Below, in pieces: positions 1-14,280 of a DNA stretch of 64,000 nucleotides (positions are counted from its first letter, which is position 1; the number at the start of each line of letters is the position of its first letter). The notes under the pieces are model-generated. The model had not been told where the DNA came from. It saw only the letters and a program-made list of their open reading frames with translations, and did no database searches. This DNA is from Cruorifilaria tuberocauda (lineage: Eukaryota; Nematoda; Chromadorea; Rhabditida; Onchocercidae). The translations under genes and the position numbers were made by a program. The DNA lies in assembly GCA_013365365.1 (NCBI GenBank), contig JABVXU010000027.1:1-64000 (forward strand), read 5' to 3'.

Positions 1-128
1 ATTAATTAAAAGGGTACGATCCATAAAATTACTTTTACTAATTGCAACAAATTTGTTCAATTTCGTCAGAAAAAGCAAAAGTTTTCGCTTTCAATTTCTT
101 ACAATAAATAGATGTTATAAATTGTCAC

Positions 129-3100
129 CTCTAGAATATTCTCCTCCCTGACCGGAATACCAAATTGTTGAATTTCGATATCAGGAGATAACATTTTAAG
201 TGGAACCAAATGATTGTTAATATGCAAATCTTGCAGTGTCCCTTTGAAGTTATCATTACTTGAAAATGCATCGATAGGTAAATTTTCATTGCTGCCCAAA
301 ATTAACGCATCTGCTAATAACGGATGATCGAAGCGATTTTCAACATCGAATTTCGTTCCTGCCATATCATCTATTGTAACCTGTAATATAGGAAAATAAA
401 AGTTTAACATTATTGAATATTTTATCTCATTCTATCAATTAGTGATTGTAACTTAAACATTGAACTTTTAAAATATAAAATGACTTGAAGCGTGAAAATA
501 AATGAATGTAATTTTGAAGGAAATATGAAAAATCAGGAATAGCAGAAGGAAGCTTACAGTGAAATTATTTCGATCTCTGATTAAACTTATCAAATGCACT
601 TTATTGTCATCAATTTTATCTGATATGCTTCTTGCAAATACTTTTTTCCCACCTAAACGTGTTCGTATATTTAAGCAACCATTGAGAACTTCTAACGCTA
701 TGAAAGTTCCAATATCATCATATTCCTGAATAAGAAAAAAAACTCCGAGGAATTTTTGCCATTATAAATTACACCTCCAATAATCTTATATACCTTTAAG
801 TTGTTTGAATTCATAACAATGTCTCTGTCAAAATAAGAGTTTCACGCGCTTTTCCCTTTTACTTTAACAAAAATTTTAATATTAAAAGAAAAATTCTCCA
901 TAAAAGAACATATCTAATATCATTTATTAAATATTACTAAGTTAGCAAGTAATTATACCTTTTCACCGAGATACAATAATGTTCCATTAGGTTTATTAGT
1001 TCTCATTAAGAAATCAATATTAGTATTTAATTTAATATCATCCAAATTTTCCGTTGCATCAAATTCCAATAGTGATTTCAAGTTATCATGTCCAAATGTT
1101 ATTTCATCTGTTTGTTGTAGACAGTACGGTGATAGAAATGGTTTTTTACATTCACAACGAAATTCATTCCATTGATCAATGCAAATGCCATCATTTTGGC
1201 ATGGATTAGGAGAACATAATTTGGAAGGTTCACATCCTTTAATCACTCCAAATACATTCCTATAATTGAAATTCTTCTAATCGATAAACTCGCTGATTCA
1301 ATCAATTCGTTAACAATAACAGGAACAAAGGTAACAAATAATTTAGGCAACAAATAATATAATTTAATACATGAAGTCTTTTTCATTCAAACATCATCAA
1401 TTTATTATTTTAATTTAATAGATATTCAAAAGGTACTCTCATTGATTATTGCAAACATGATAGCTTCAGGAAAAGAGAAGAAAAAAAGAGGAAAAAGAAA
1501 AATCGATCTTTATATTTTGGATATTTATAATACTCACGCTGATTTAAGCATATCAGTGAATTTCCCATTGATAAATAGATCACGAATACAACCTGTGAAA
1601 CCATCTTCTCTACCTTTACCTATTCGTGTCCAATAAATTTCCATATTTTTTTCTTCTTTCATTTTTACATGCGATAAAACAAAATCTGCTTCGCGTATTT
1701 CTAACGAAACAATCTGTAAATGAAATTGTGGAAAAAAGACTGCAATTTAATTGAACTTAACGATTGATTTCCTGAAGTTGTTTAGATAAAAAACTAAACT
1801 CTGAATAATTCCTTACACAGATAATAGCAATGTTAAGCAAGTGATCATCATAATTACAGTACAATTCTTACATTGCAATATTTAAAAAAATTAATAATGA
1901 CAGAAGATATGACGTAGTGGTTTAAATCGTTAAAAATTTATGAACTGTAGATTAAATAAATTGAATTTAAATTTAATTTATAGTGTATCGAGACATGCAT
2001 CGGTGTTAAATTTTCAAATACCAGATGATTAGATAATTTTAGAAAATCAATTAGAATTGTAAAATATAATTGCAAACCTTATTAATATTATTAAATAATA
2101 TAGTATACCAGTGATCGTCATTCACAGCAAATGGCAACAATTTTCGATAAACAAAACCAGTGAAATTACCATATAAGTAACCGTTTCGTATGTTTAAAGC
2201 AAATTGTATTTGACTTAAAATATCTTCTGTTGATAAGATATGCGTGTTATCAACAGTTGTTCGAAATGTCACCTTTAGTGTATAATCAGATTGTGGTAAC
2301 CTGAAAAAAATAATAATAAGAAGAAAAAATTATTTTACATCTTTCGTCAATTTATCATTGTTAAATTTCAATATATTCTTGCATTTTATGTAGAAAAGTA
2401 AAATTTTAATGGATTCGTATTGTGAACAATTCAAATTTTATGGAATAATGAATAGTAAAGAGGTCAGCAGATCAATTGAATTAAAATGCATTTTATTCGA
2501 ATTTTCCTCTAATAAATGTAAGAGAAAAAAGAAGAAACATACTCGATAAAATTGTCAGATGACTGGTAGAGAAAAAATGAAGTATTGTGAAATGTTACAG
2601 CTGTATTTACTGTACAATCTTCCCCAATTAGGCCTGGCGCACATCCGCAAGAGACTATTGTCCCAGCATTTGTCGTCTCACTTCGGCAAACCTGATTTCG
2701 GGGACATAAGAGATTTTGACATTCCTGTAAATATAATGAGAGTTTATTTTTAAACTTTTGTTACAACACATAACTAATAGATATGCTAATCAGCAAAATT
2801 CTTCTTATTGATCATTTCTGTGATCTTGCCATTTTATCATTCTACAATTTAAATTCAATTTATTTAATCTACAGTTCATAAATTTTTAACGATTTAAACC
2901 ACTACGTCATATCTTCTGTCATTATTAATTCGCCTATTCATTACTGAACTGAAAAAATCATTGAAACCTCAATTTGCTGGTCACATTTTGGTCCAGTCCA
3001 AGAGATATCACAAACACATACTGCAGCATATTTACCATTTTCAATACACCGAAATGAATGCACACAATCATCACAAGTTATTGGAGTCTGAAATACTTTT

Positions 3101-6100
3101 TAAAAAATGTAAAATATTTCAAAATAATCATTACAGCAATTTGCACAATAATATAAAGTAGATAAGAGTAGATAATTCGCATTTATCTGTTATTTTAATG
3201 ATAAATAAAATCTCTTACTTTAACGCAGGTAAAAGTACCATTTCGTTGTTCACAAATTTCACCTGCGGTACATTCTGGCACACATTTAATCTCATGTACT
3301 GTTGTTAGTTCACAAAGTGTACCGCTGAAGTGTTCACCACAAATACACTTAAAGTTAGACGTATCTGAAATTAAAGTCAAAGTTTGACACAACCTTTTGT
3401 AGCTGTAGTACTCATTTTTTCGTAAAAATTACTTATATTAAAGTATTTAATCAAATTAATTAATAAAAATCACGGTTCAGGTCTGAAATTCTTTTGAAGC
3501 TAACCAAATTCAAAAAAAAAATGAAAGTATCAAAATCAGGACAAAATACAATAAGTAGAATAAGGAACAAAAGTTGTAAAATCGTAAATCAAATTCCTAT
3601 AACTTACTAGTGAAATCAACGAGACATCTGCCACCGTTCATGCACGGATTTGTTTGACAGATAGCCGTTTTTTCACAGAATTCACCTGAATTCTCTTCCG
3701 GACAAATACAAACTGCTAAACTGTTCTTATTCATGCACACTCCTGATAGGAAAATCAATTCAAAGATTTGCTAAAAAAATTTATGAATAATAAATTTGTT
3801 TATATAACTGATAATTTTAACTGATTTCTAACTAATTTTAACTGAACAGATAATTTTGAACAAATTTAGTTGTCATAATAAATGAAGAATGATATCTAAT
3901 CATCATTTCATTTCAAAAAAAGCAGTAATGAAAAGATAAGTGAGAGTAAAGGAAGATACCTGTGTTACAATTTTTATGCAAACACGGATCGAGCATTTTT
4001 GAAACATTTCTATCACAATTCTTCCCCTCAAAATCATTCTCACAGTTACACATGGTTCCGTTTGCAAGCCATACACAGCTTCCATGTATGCAAGGACTCC
4101 TAAATTCATATAGAATAATTAAATTTGCAATTGTCAGAAGTTAATATTTACTTTACTGTATTGGTAGAAATTGAAGAAGAGGATTAAAATGATACCCATC
4201 AACGGTGCATTCAAGCGCATGTTGACAGCGTATACCTGTGAAAGCAGGTGGACATAAGCAACTACCGGTAGTTCCGAGACAAGTACCGCCATTCTCGCAA
4301 CCTCCATTTCTCACACATGACCATGATAGCGGCTGATCGCAATTTTTTCCCTGCAGTTCATTTATTTCAAAGCAGAAATTAATATGACTTTCCAGTTTTT
4401 TTTCCGTGCGAGATTTCCATGAAATCTTTAACAATTATCAAAATATCTTTTATTAATACCCTTACCATAAAGCCATTAGGACATTTGCATATTCCATTAA
4501 CACAGATTTGCTTATCACTCTTGCAGTTACATCCTTCACCAATTTTCTCCTACAAAATTTTACTTCTAAAATACTTTGAATTGAAACAATATCAAATAAT
4601 AATTTATTTAACTGTTTTTTTTTGTTTAATGGTATTAATTTATTTCTTTTTGTTTTTTTTCTTCACTTTTCAGTTAAATTTTTCAAAAAGAAAATAATAT
4701 GTTTCTCTATGAAATGTTAGAATGCATTATTAGAAACTTTTTTATACTGAACAGTTATTATTATATTCAATTTCCATCCATAAAATAACTTAAACTATTT
4801 TGGAAGAAATAAAAGTGGAAGAAATGAAAAATGGAAGAAATAACAACTGCAGAAAATAATGGTATTTTAGTATGCAATAAATTGAAATTGGCAAATTTCC
4901 CTTTGTTGGAATACGCTATTTGATTGAAGTCTATGATTATCTGTACAGCGCTTACCTGACATCGATCAGAGGTGAAGCCAGGTTGACAGATGCAATGATA
5001 TAGGCCATCGGTAACATTGCAAATTCCATCATTGAAGCATGGATTAGGATCGCATAATACATTCTCGTCACATAGTGTACCTAAAAATTTAATTAAAACA
5101 AATATTTCTTATGCTTTGTAGTTTCAATTCTAATTTCATAATTCCATTAAAATATATGAGAAGGATGAAAAAACATGATATTGCTGAGAAGAAAAAAAAG
5201 AAAATAGAGAAAGTTAATGAGCGAACAGAATTGATATTATGGCATATTTACGACAAGAAAAGATTTTCACACCTCAAAAGACTGATTTATATATAATTTC
5301 TTAAACAGAAATAAATTTATAATCAAAACTTTGAATATTAGATGCTTTGATGGTTTGCAAAAAGAGAAACATAAATGACCTCGGAAGCCATCCTTGCAAA
5401 GACAAACGAACGATCCAAGGCTATTCATACAGATAGCATCATTTTGACAAGGTGAGTTCATACATTCGTCAACGTCCTCTGCACACAACGCACCTTCGAA
5501 TCCATTCGTGCAGCTGCACTCAAATGTATCCTGTAAACTAGTCCTGAGAAATCTATCAGAAATCATCCGAGATTCTGCAAGAGCAAGCTTAATTTAACTG
5601 TGCTTGAAAATATCGTTATTCATGTCAAATATCAATTTAAATTTGATTTATAATTATATGCCATAAATAAACTTTCACAATTTTCTTACTTTGACTGCCG
5701 TACATGTTGCATTATGTTGGCATGGATTTGGAATGCATGGATTAGGTGCACAGCGCCATTTCCCTCTCTCAGTAACTATACATCTATAAATTTATAAAAT
5801 TTCAAATTAAAATTAAATTCCATCATTGTTGATTGTTCTTATTAGTGAAGGATGAATGAAAAATTGCAATGAATCTTGATGTGCCAAGTTAGTAATTTCA
5901 ATTAGCTAAAATTTTGTTGTGTGTAAATGAAGTTAACAAATGATGAAATACACCTTTCATTGGTTGAACATCCTTGAACTTGACAATCAGTTGAGCCGAT
6001 TTCACATAATTCTCCCGAAAATTCTGCAACTTTTACTATTATTTCTCATTCTTTCTTTTTCTCTTTCTCTCTCTTTTCCTTAAATTCATCAATGATTACA

Positions 6101-6783
6101 ATAACAAGTGTCATGTACTGAATTTCCTCATACAATATTATTCAATTTTTGGCATGACATCAGTGACAATCATTTTTATAAAAGTCATAAATTCGCTAAG
6201 TGAAGATGGGATATAGTTACCGGAAAACTTCATCTTACGACGCAATTAACGTCAGCACCTTGTAATTGAAATATTTCCTTAGTATTGTAAATGAAGTAGT
6301 CATACAAATAATGTAATGAAGTAAATTAAAAAAAAATTTTCATATTGTTGAAATGATAAGGAAAAATGACTAACTTGCTCGCCTTTATTTATCGTATAAT
6401 TAATTAAAACCAAATCAATTTCTTTTTCAACAAGATGATATGACAAATTTACGTAAAGAAACTTGCAAATGCATCCTAATGCATTATTTATTATTTAATT
6501 ATTTTTTTTAAATTAACTTTTCTAAACTTTAAAAAAGAAGGAAATGATGAATGGTAGAAAGATGAAATACCTTCCAGACAATTACATTTTGGTTTTCCGT
6601 TATCAGTAAAGATACAAATTCCATTATTTTGACATTTCAATGAGCAAACTTTCTCCGACTCGCATAACAATCCTTCGAAATGACTTGGACAAAAGCACTG
6701 GAAACTATGGCTTACATCGTTCACTGTACACGTTCCGCCATTTAAGCATACATTACTTTCACATTGTCGCAGTGCAAGAAAAC
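129..6783 (-). CDS. Crumbs-like EGF/laminin-G transmembrane protein, internal part (3' end beyond the left edge, 5' end not found)
   Basis: Seventeen exons join in frame, in transcript order: 6783-6571, 6023-5954, 5783-5690, 5530-5380, 5080-4956, 4549-4466, 4350-4196, 4099-3960, 3742-3608, 3364-3219, 3087-2968, 2724-2543, 2300-2078, 1713-1538, 1259-959, 725-558, 380-129 (about 911 residues). The translation is a chain of about a dozen EGF modules, one calcium-binding type (DVDEC, exon 5530-5380). Then come a LamG domain (end of exon 2724-2543 through 1713-1538), one EGF (NPCQNDGIC, exon 1259-959) and a second LamG (1259-129). EGFs followed by alternating LamG/EGF is the layout of Crumbs, an apical polarity protein of epithelia. 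The short cytoplasmic tail that would confirm this lies past the left edge. The first exon needs a phase-1 donor upstream, so signal-peptide exons are missing from the model. Neurexin, Slit or agrin relatives are less likely because of the module order. Confidence 0.8.
1889..2930. repeat. 85-bp perfect inverted repeat (1889-1973 and 2846-2930) flanking two LamG exons
   Basis: The sequence at 1889-1973 is the exact reverse complement of 2846-2930 over 85 bases by direct reading. Both arms are intronic in the Crumbs-like gene. One lies between exons 2300-2078 and 1713-1538, the other between exons 3087-2968 and 2724-2543. The two enclosed exons total 405 nt (135 codons) and encode the start of the first LamG domain. 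No transposase or terminal target duplication was seen. Confidence 0.93.
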
Positions 6784-9700
6784 CTACAATATTACTTTTA
6801 TAAGTTATCTTTTTATCCTATCGTTAAGTAATAATAGAAAATAATAAAACTAGAAGAATTGAAATGCTGATATTATCATGCTTACAACAGTTTTATCTTA
6901 AGCTTTAGCTTCATAGTTCAATTGTAAAACGTCTGTTATTGTCTGTAAAATTATTCATTTATTGGAGAAAAGAGTGCATTCCCTAGTTTCAATTTAGATT
7001 ATTAGTTTTGAAATAATCATGGTTTCAAATAATAATACTTTGCATAATTAAGTCTTCTATTAAGAATGAGAAGGTCACATTCATAACTTATACTTTTGCA
7101 GTTAATCTATTCCGCTCTATTTCCAACCATATAAAATTATGCACTTTAAAGAGATTTATGCCAAACATTTTACTATTATGAAATTGTCATCAATTATGAG
7201 AAATCATTCGCTTCAACATATTTTAAAACACTTTTATGTATCAGTTTTATATCGCTACGATAACAATGATTAGCTTATCAATTCAATCATCATTTTTCCT
7301 TCACATCACCAATACAATTTAATGTCCATTCTCATTTTAACCATTGAATATAAATCGTTTATTTCAGTATAACTTTTCTTCATTTGCCACATTTTCAATA
7401 ATTCCAATGAAAATGAAGAAGAATTTAATAATACTTTAATTTGGTGACAGGATTATATATATTTTTAATTTATTTATTAACATAATTTTGTTAAACAGTT
7501 TAAAACTGAAGAATGTAAGGATCAAATTCTATTATGATTTTTTTAATACAATTTCTCATTCGTTCTCTTTTGTTTTGAAATATTATCAATAATTGCAAAA
7601 ATATATTATCAACAACAACGAAAATTTTTGGCAATTATTTAAGATTGAATGGAATGATTATAAGAATGAAAAATTCAATGTCATTTTTTCAATTTCAGAT
7701 TGCGAGAGTGAAAAGTGCAGCATATGTTTAATGGAAATTAAAAGAGAAGTAAAGAACGAAAAAATTTTGGAAGAGAAGCATTGTATCAAAAGAATCAGAA
7801 TTGTTTTGGCGAAAAAAATTTTTTTATAAAATTTAAGAAATGATATAAATTGAATTCAAGGCATAAATTATCCAATATTACCGTTGTCAAGAAACAAAAG
7901 TGAAGTTAAAGAATAATTATGATTAATTTAACAAGAACTCTCGGTAATGCCGACATCTTAATATTTGTTCCCTTATTTATAACTTTATTAGCCACTAATC
8001 TGCTGATTCTTATCATCCAATCAGTCCAATGATTTAATGCATTTTCCGTTTCCGTAAATCTGTAATATTTTCCCGTATATTAATAAACAATTGATACGTC
8101 ACAAAAATGAAGGAAAAACTTCCGAACGGATATTTCAGCATTCAATAATTTAAGAAATAAAAAGTGAAATTCCCTTTCAGATGAACTCTTCCGCTTTCTC
8201 TCTCTCTCGCGAAAGAATGAAAAAAAAAACGAATTTATTACATAACATTTTGATTTTAAATTATGAGTAAATGAAAAGATTAATTTATGATCAGAAGTAA
8301 AAACTGTTTTTCTTGAGGTTTGTAAATAACTATGAGTAAGTCATGAAATATATAATGAAATCAGTTGATAAATTTTAATCTTTAGATAGAAGTAAGGAGG
8401 AAAATAAAATGTTTGTTGAACATTTCAGCTACATTTGTTTATTGATAAAAATTCCATTAATCTGTTTCTTTTCAAGCAAATCATCAACGATAAAGTAAAG
8501 TATTAGTTTATTTCATATCCAATCAACTCATAATTACTAAAAAAAGAATGCAGCAATCGATAAAACTATTTCCTTAACTATATATTTGAAATTTAATTTA
8601 CATATTAACAAATAAATTTACACAACGAATAAATGTAGATTTAGGTCATGAATAAAACTCATCGATTCCTTTCCTCTGAAATTTGTGAATTGGAAGGGAT
8701 GGAATTTTAGGTTAAATGACCGATTAAACCTTTTGTACAGATAATTGCCGTCCTGTAAAGATAATTTCATATTGCTCAAATCAGGCAGCAATTTGTTACT
8801 ATTGTTTGACAGTATCTATTATCTGGACTACAGTATATTATCTAAGCTTATTTACGCATGATAAATACGATATCAATGAAATATGAAAGTTGCAAATCAT
8901 AAGCGATTTTATCACAGCAAATGCTTCTTCTTTTATAATTTTTTAAAAAGGCAGTAATAACAAAGAATTAAAATTTTAATTTATAATTCAATAAGCGAAA
9001 GAAAGTAAGCAAACAAGCAAGGAAAAGCTTTTGTGAATTTTAACCCAAACTAGTTAAAAACACTATTTTCATTAATTCCTTTGAATTCCTATTTCACTCA
9101 ACAATGATTATATTAACAGCCAATTACTAAAAAGAAATTCGCAACTTTATCGATGCTTAAAAATCAGTCTTTCATCAAAATTTTTAAGATTTTACAAAAT
9201 TTCATTTCCAATTTAAATCGATTTTTGAATGCTTTAACTACTTAATTGTAGTATTTCAAGCAGTTACAAATGTAATGTTTTGTTTCAAGGATGCTAAAAA
9301 TAAAATAATGGTAAATGGGGATTAATATCCATTGAGTGAATTCTCGAGAGGTTACTCACAAGACAAACTAAAGTCAGCTATTTGTTTACATTACTCACTC
9401 ATCAACACTGCGCTTTATTTCAATATTGACGCACGTCACTTAACTTTGCAATGGTTTCATTTTACAATACTTACAATCCGCTTAAATTTCAATTTAAAAA
9501 GAAAAATTCGCCCATGCAAATACATGTAAATTTCACTTTTGATAAGAAATTCTGCGAAAATCATAATCATTTTAAATGATAAAAGTGATAAAAAATTTAA
9601 ATCTACCCAAATAAAATAAATTTCTCTTATATTTGCTATTAATTTAATAATTATGTGATTTTTCATATCGTTAATGAAATTGAATTTTGAGAAGGAATGA

Positions 9701-12700
9701 AAAAGTTAAAAATTATTCAGTTTAGTCCAAATGAATAACTCAGAAAGCATGATAATCGTAGTAGTTTAAAAATTAAAACCTGATTTGTAATTAAAATACT
9801 TGAATTTATCAGAAAGAGAAAAAAATTCAATTATCTTTAAATGGAATTAAGGAACTGAATTTCATTACTTGAATTTTGAATTGTTCGGTGAAATGAAACA
9901 ATTCTCGAGTCATTCAGATCATCAAGCTAACAGTCATTTTCAGCTCTCCTTTTTTGAAACCCATATGTTTTTTGCAAATTGATGATATTACTTTGAATGA
10001 ATTTCCAAGCTATCAATTTATATCCCACCACGCAAAATATACGATTGAAATTTTTCTACAAAATTGAAAATAATCAGGCCAGTCCATTTCATCTAGCAGT
10101 TCCTTCTCAAGTGAATCTCTCATCTAAATTCAATAAAGCTGCAAAAATAATCAAAAATTCGAACTTATCATGAAAACTATTGGTCTTCAATAAAATCAAA
10201 ACTACTTTAAATATCTTAATCTTGAAAGGTTTTAAAAAAAAGTTGTCTACAAAAATTTTTAACCGATAACAAACCTTGTAAATTTGCGAATAGCAGTGTT
10301 AGAACAAGCATATATGCAAAATTTTAGCGTCGCTTATAGCAACTGTATTTTCAGTTGGCAATGCTTTTATGTTCGTATGACCGTCGCAAAAGAAGGTCAT
10401 ATGCAGAGAAATTAGAGGTCAAAGGTCACGGACACTGTTGCTTCCAGAGTAGTTTTATAGAGCCAACAATGTTTAATTAGTGTATGAGCGGTAATGAATA
10501 GTGGTAGAAGAGAAGGAAGACAATTGAATGGGTAGACTGAAGCTGTTGGCGATGTTCGGTCTTCTCTCAGTGGGACTGTCATCGGATCTTCACTCCAACA
10601 TCGTCGTGAACTCTCGTCTACGGTACTGTTTGCTGTTGATAGAGTGAGAACAGATATTGGGAGTGGAGAGTACCTCAGGTACTTGGCTGTGCTACCATGA
10701 GGATGCAACGTGACAGAAACACGAACAGCCTTCAGTTACCATTTGTACTTATAAGTGATAAGGACGATGATAGGGCCAGCTGGGAAGGGCTGAGAGCGAT
10801 ATCTCCTATATCCTCTCCATATCCATCTCTGCATTACGTCGCTGAAACGGTTGCGGAAGAAAACATTCCGTTTGGTGGTGGTCGTGCAGGCATCTCTTCC
10901 TGCCTCCACACCGCGAATCTCGTCTCTTTCTTCTCTCCCCCGCTTTCTACTCCCCCGCCCTGTCCCGTGCTCCTCATCCTTCTCTTCACACCCCGAACCT
11001 CCTCCTCTCCTCCCATCATTCCCAGTATATGCACAAATCAAAACTACAATAATGACTGAGTTGAGATGATTGATAGACGAACCGGTTTCCAAGCAGATAT
11101 CTGTGTACAGTGATAAAAAATTGTCAGTTCATTTTACCCTTTTTGTATTCATAATTATTATTGATCATTATGTCTCCATTCCTCTGTCTCAACATCATTT
11201 ATTTCAATTTTTCCTGAGATCACTTTTCCATCACTTACATTAATTCAGTTTGGCTGATGGTTTTTCGAGATTTCTACATTGATAATTCATACTGATAAGT
11301 TTTACAATTAAATTTTATCAGTAGGTTCATTTTCAGAATTGTCTATTTCAAAAGTTCATGAAACATAGAACGTTATTAACTTGAAGAGAACTAAGCTATC
11401 CAATTGATTCAAACAGCACTGTATCATCTAATTAATCCAAGGAGAGTTGAATTATTTAATTAACCTAAATTGAATTGAATTATCAAACTTCAGTATTGCT
11501 TCGTAAATCTCACATAAACGGGATTTGTACAGTGTAAGATAAGACTGAATTATTTCTTTTATTTATAGTTTCTAATTTTTATACTTCTAATCCTACGAAA
11601 GTGAGACGTAGTGATTTTTCTTCAAGTCATTTGTGATTCTCTTTATCCAGCAGAAATGAATAATGAAATATTGTCAGGCGGATATTGTATCCTACTTGGT
11701 CTTTTTGATCTTTTTGAAAGATCATGGAAGATTTGAAAAATGAAAACTCACAATGTACTTAATTTACAAGAATTCATGATGGTAATTTAAGATTAATTCA
11801 ATTTGGTTTATGAATCCAAAAACTTGCAACAATTTTGCTGTGTGAAATAGTTTATGGATTACCTGTACCATAATTTAATTAAAATATTTATGGTTAAAAT
11901 GGCGTGAAATAGTACTCAAAAAACGTATCTTTATCATTCACTCATAATTTTCTGAGGATCGGATCATTAAAAATCATAATTACCAAATTTATTTTAAATT
12001 TACAGTACAAAATGATAACTGTTGAAAGGATGATTTGTCATTATTTTCATAATGAAAACTCGTTTTCAATTCAATTATAATTGAACATTTTAAATTATGT
12101 CAATTACAGAAGCAAATTTTTTCCGATTTCAATTTCCTATTTTCGAAAACAATAATAAATTTCTTTTATTTCGTTTTTTGACCAGAAAAAAGGAAAAAAA
12201 AATGGATTGCAAAGAATGTTCGAGTTTATTCGATGTGATATTTTATCCTTCCGTATCAGTTCTTGTCCTATTCATAACAGATTTTCCAGATGATCCTTTC
12301 AACATTCTCTTTTCAATTCAAATTATTTCACTCAGTCATTTCCATTGGAAATAACAAAACTACGAAGAAATTCTCAATGAATAAATTATTTCTGACAGAA
12401 AAGTATCAATGCAACAAACATAGGCTTTGAGGAAGTAGCAAAATGTATCATTTTGGTAATTAATAACAGATTTCCAAACTAATGTACAAGTGATGTAACT
12501 CAAAGACAAGAATTCGATGAGAATAAAAAAAAGAGTTGAATGATTTTCTCGTCCAACAATTAATGTCATTCATTTTGAGAATGGTATGATGCTGTCACCT
12601 TCAGATTTCTTGAACTGATCAGATATCAGACAAGAGTAGAAAAAAAATTTTGATTGAACTTGTGAACGAAAATCTGCCCAGCAATGGTCATTCTCGACAA

Positions 12701-14280
12701 AATTTATTCCTTGAAATTTTCAAAAATCTGGATCTTCGAAAGAAAAAAAGATTACTATGAACAAATGTCTCTCACTTGATTTCATTTCTATTGTTAGTAT
12801 GTATAATTTAAAATGTTCAGTATACCATCGGATCGTTTTTTATTGATCATTATTCTCGTGTTATTCATAAGTTTATTATTTATTGCACTGATTTTGATAA
12901 TTTAATTTCTGATTTTGTTTATTTTTTCTTTCGGGGGTTTGTCTTTTTTCCTTGCTTCTTCATGGTTTTCATTTTGGTTTGTTAATTTTTTTGTTTTTTT
13001 TAGTTTTTTGGTGTAGTATTAGTGAAATTTTTATTATTTGATCGGAATATTTTGTGAGTACAATTCCTTTCGATGTAATTTCATTCAATAGAAACTAAGC
13101 AGTACCTCCTGAGCAGAGGTTAATTTAAGTTTAATTCATATTCCGATTTGAATTCAAGCTGCTTAAATAAATTTCTGCTTATATTCGGTTCAAATATTTC
13201 CAAATAACAACGAAATTCGAAAATGAGCCATAACGAAATTGAGGATAACCGCTATGCAACCCGGTTTCAAGCAATTAAATCAATTTCTCCAGATAAGTTT
13301 ATCGTAATAAAAAAGTTAATTATAATTGCATAAGGAATTATTGGCATATTTTTATAAATATTACGTTACTAATTTAAAAAATTTTTTCTCATTCGTTGTT
13401 TTTCCCTATCGGAAATTCTTCGACTAATATCCATTAAAGTAGAAGTTGTGGGATTCACCGAGATAATCGTAGATCAGTCGTGAACGGTCATCAATCTTAA
13501 CAAAATTAATAATTTCTCCTATAATTTGTTTACAGCGTGTAAAGCATATTTTTCTTTCCGATCATTTAAAGCAGTGCTATCAAAATTTCTCGATCAGTGA
13601 AAAATACGCCAAATCAAATTAAATGCTGACTGTGTAAAATGGAAGGAAAATATTGAAAATCTGGTAAGATTACTGAAATAATTTTATAGATCAATTATAA
13701 TATGACGAAAAATCAAGAGTGAGTGACAAACATATTACTAATTGCATGGTATCTCTAGGTTTAAATGGCTTAACTTTTTTTTGTCAATCGCTGATAAAGT
13801 TTCGAAGAATTGTTTGCAGCTAAAACAGGAATTCTCTTTGTTGTGTTAAATTAAAAAAAGTAATGTTAACGAATTTCCCGATAAGTGAGTTTACATTTCG
13901 CATTTCAGTTTAATTAAAATTTCTGGTTTTACTTTACTTTAAATCAATCCAATTTTAAATTTAAACCGAGTCGATATCACAACATAATTCATCGGATTGT
14001 CATTTTCATTTCGCTCCCTTTTCCATTCATTCCCTTGACGAGTGTAAGTGGGTGAATGGTACGGCATAGAGATCGCGGGGGTGAGCTGGGGAGAGCAGTA
14101 GTGATATGGTGAATGGTAATATATTGAATAATGTTCAGGTATATCATAAATATATGTACCTGTTATGGTTGACGTGGTGTGCCGTGTTAACTGTTCCTGC
14201 AGGTGTAGTTTAATTTTCATCTCAAACTTTTAATCATCCTGAACTTTATCTTACTTTAGAACGTCAAGTATAGATCATTA
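6784..14280. other. 7.5-kb stretch without a supported gene
   Basis: This AT-rich, low-complexity DNA lies between the first recognisable Crumbs-like exon (minus) and the CULT gene (plus). It probably holds the missing 5' exons and promoter of the Crumbs-like gene and the promoter of the CULT gene. I found no EGF-like or signal-peptide exon with the phase required. The only compositional feature is a GC-richer island near 10.4-11.1 kb, with a smaller one near 14.0-14.2 kb. Open frames here are short and occur on both strands. Confidence 0.5.
10400..11070. promoter_or_regulatory. GC-richer, CT-rich island, possible bidirectional promoter region
   Basis: Composition changes abruptly from the AT-rich background to a stretch with long C/T runs on the plus strand (about 10915-11030) and overlapping open frames on both strands. 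It sits between two divergently transcribed genes. Promoter or first-exon function is inference only; no core motif was identified and the open frames do not look like a known family. Confidence 0.25.

Noticed and set aside
7593..7829. Open frame with CESEKCSICLMEIK after a TTTCAG site, resembling the start of a RING finger
   Set aside because: Only the first Cys pair fits; the remaining zinc ligands of a RING are absent and no companion exons were found.
10412..11092. Overlapping open frames of 66-120 codons on both strands
   Set aside because: They arise from the GC/CT-rich island where stop codons are rare; none resembles a known domain and opposing frames cannot all be real.
13939..14220. 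93-codon minus-strand open frame
   Set aside because: Composition is low complexity (Tyr, His, Thr), it has no signal peptide or domain, and it does not supply the phase-1 donor the Crumbs-like gene needs.
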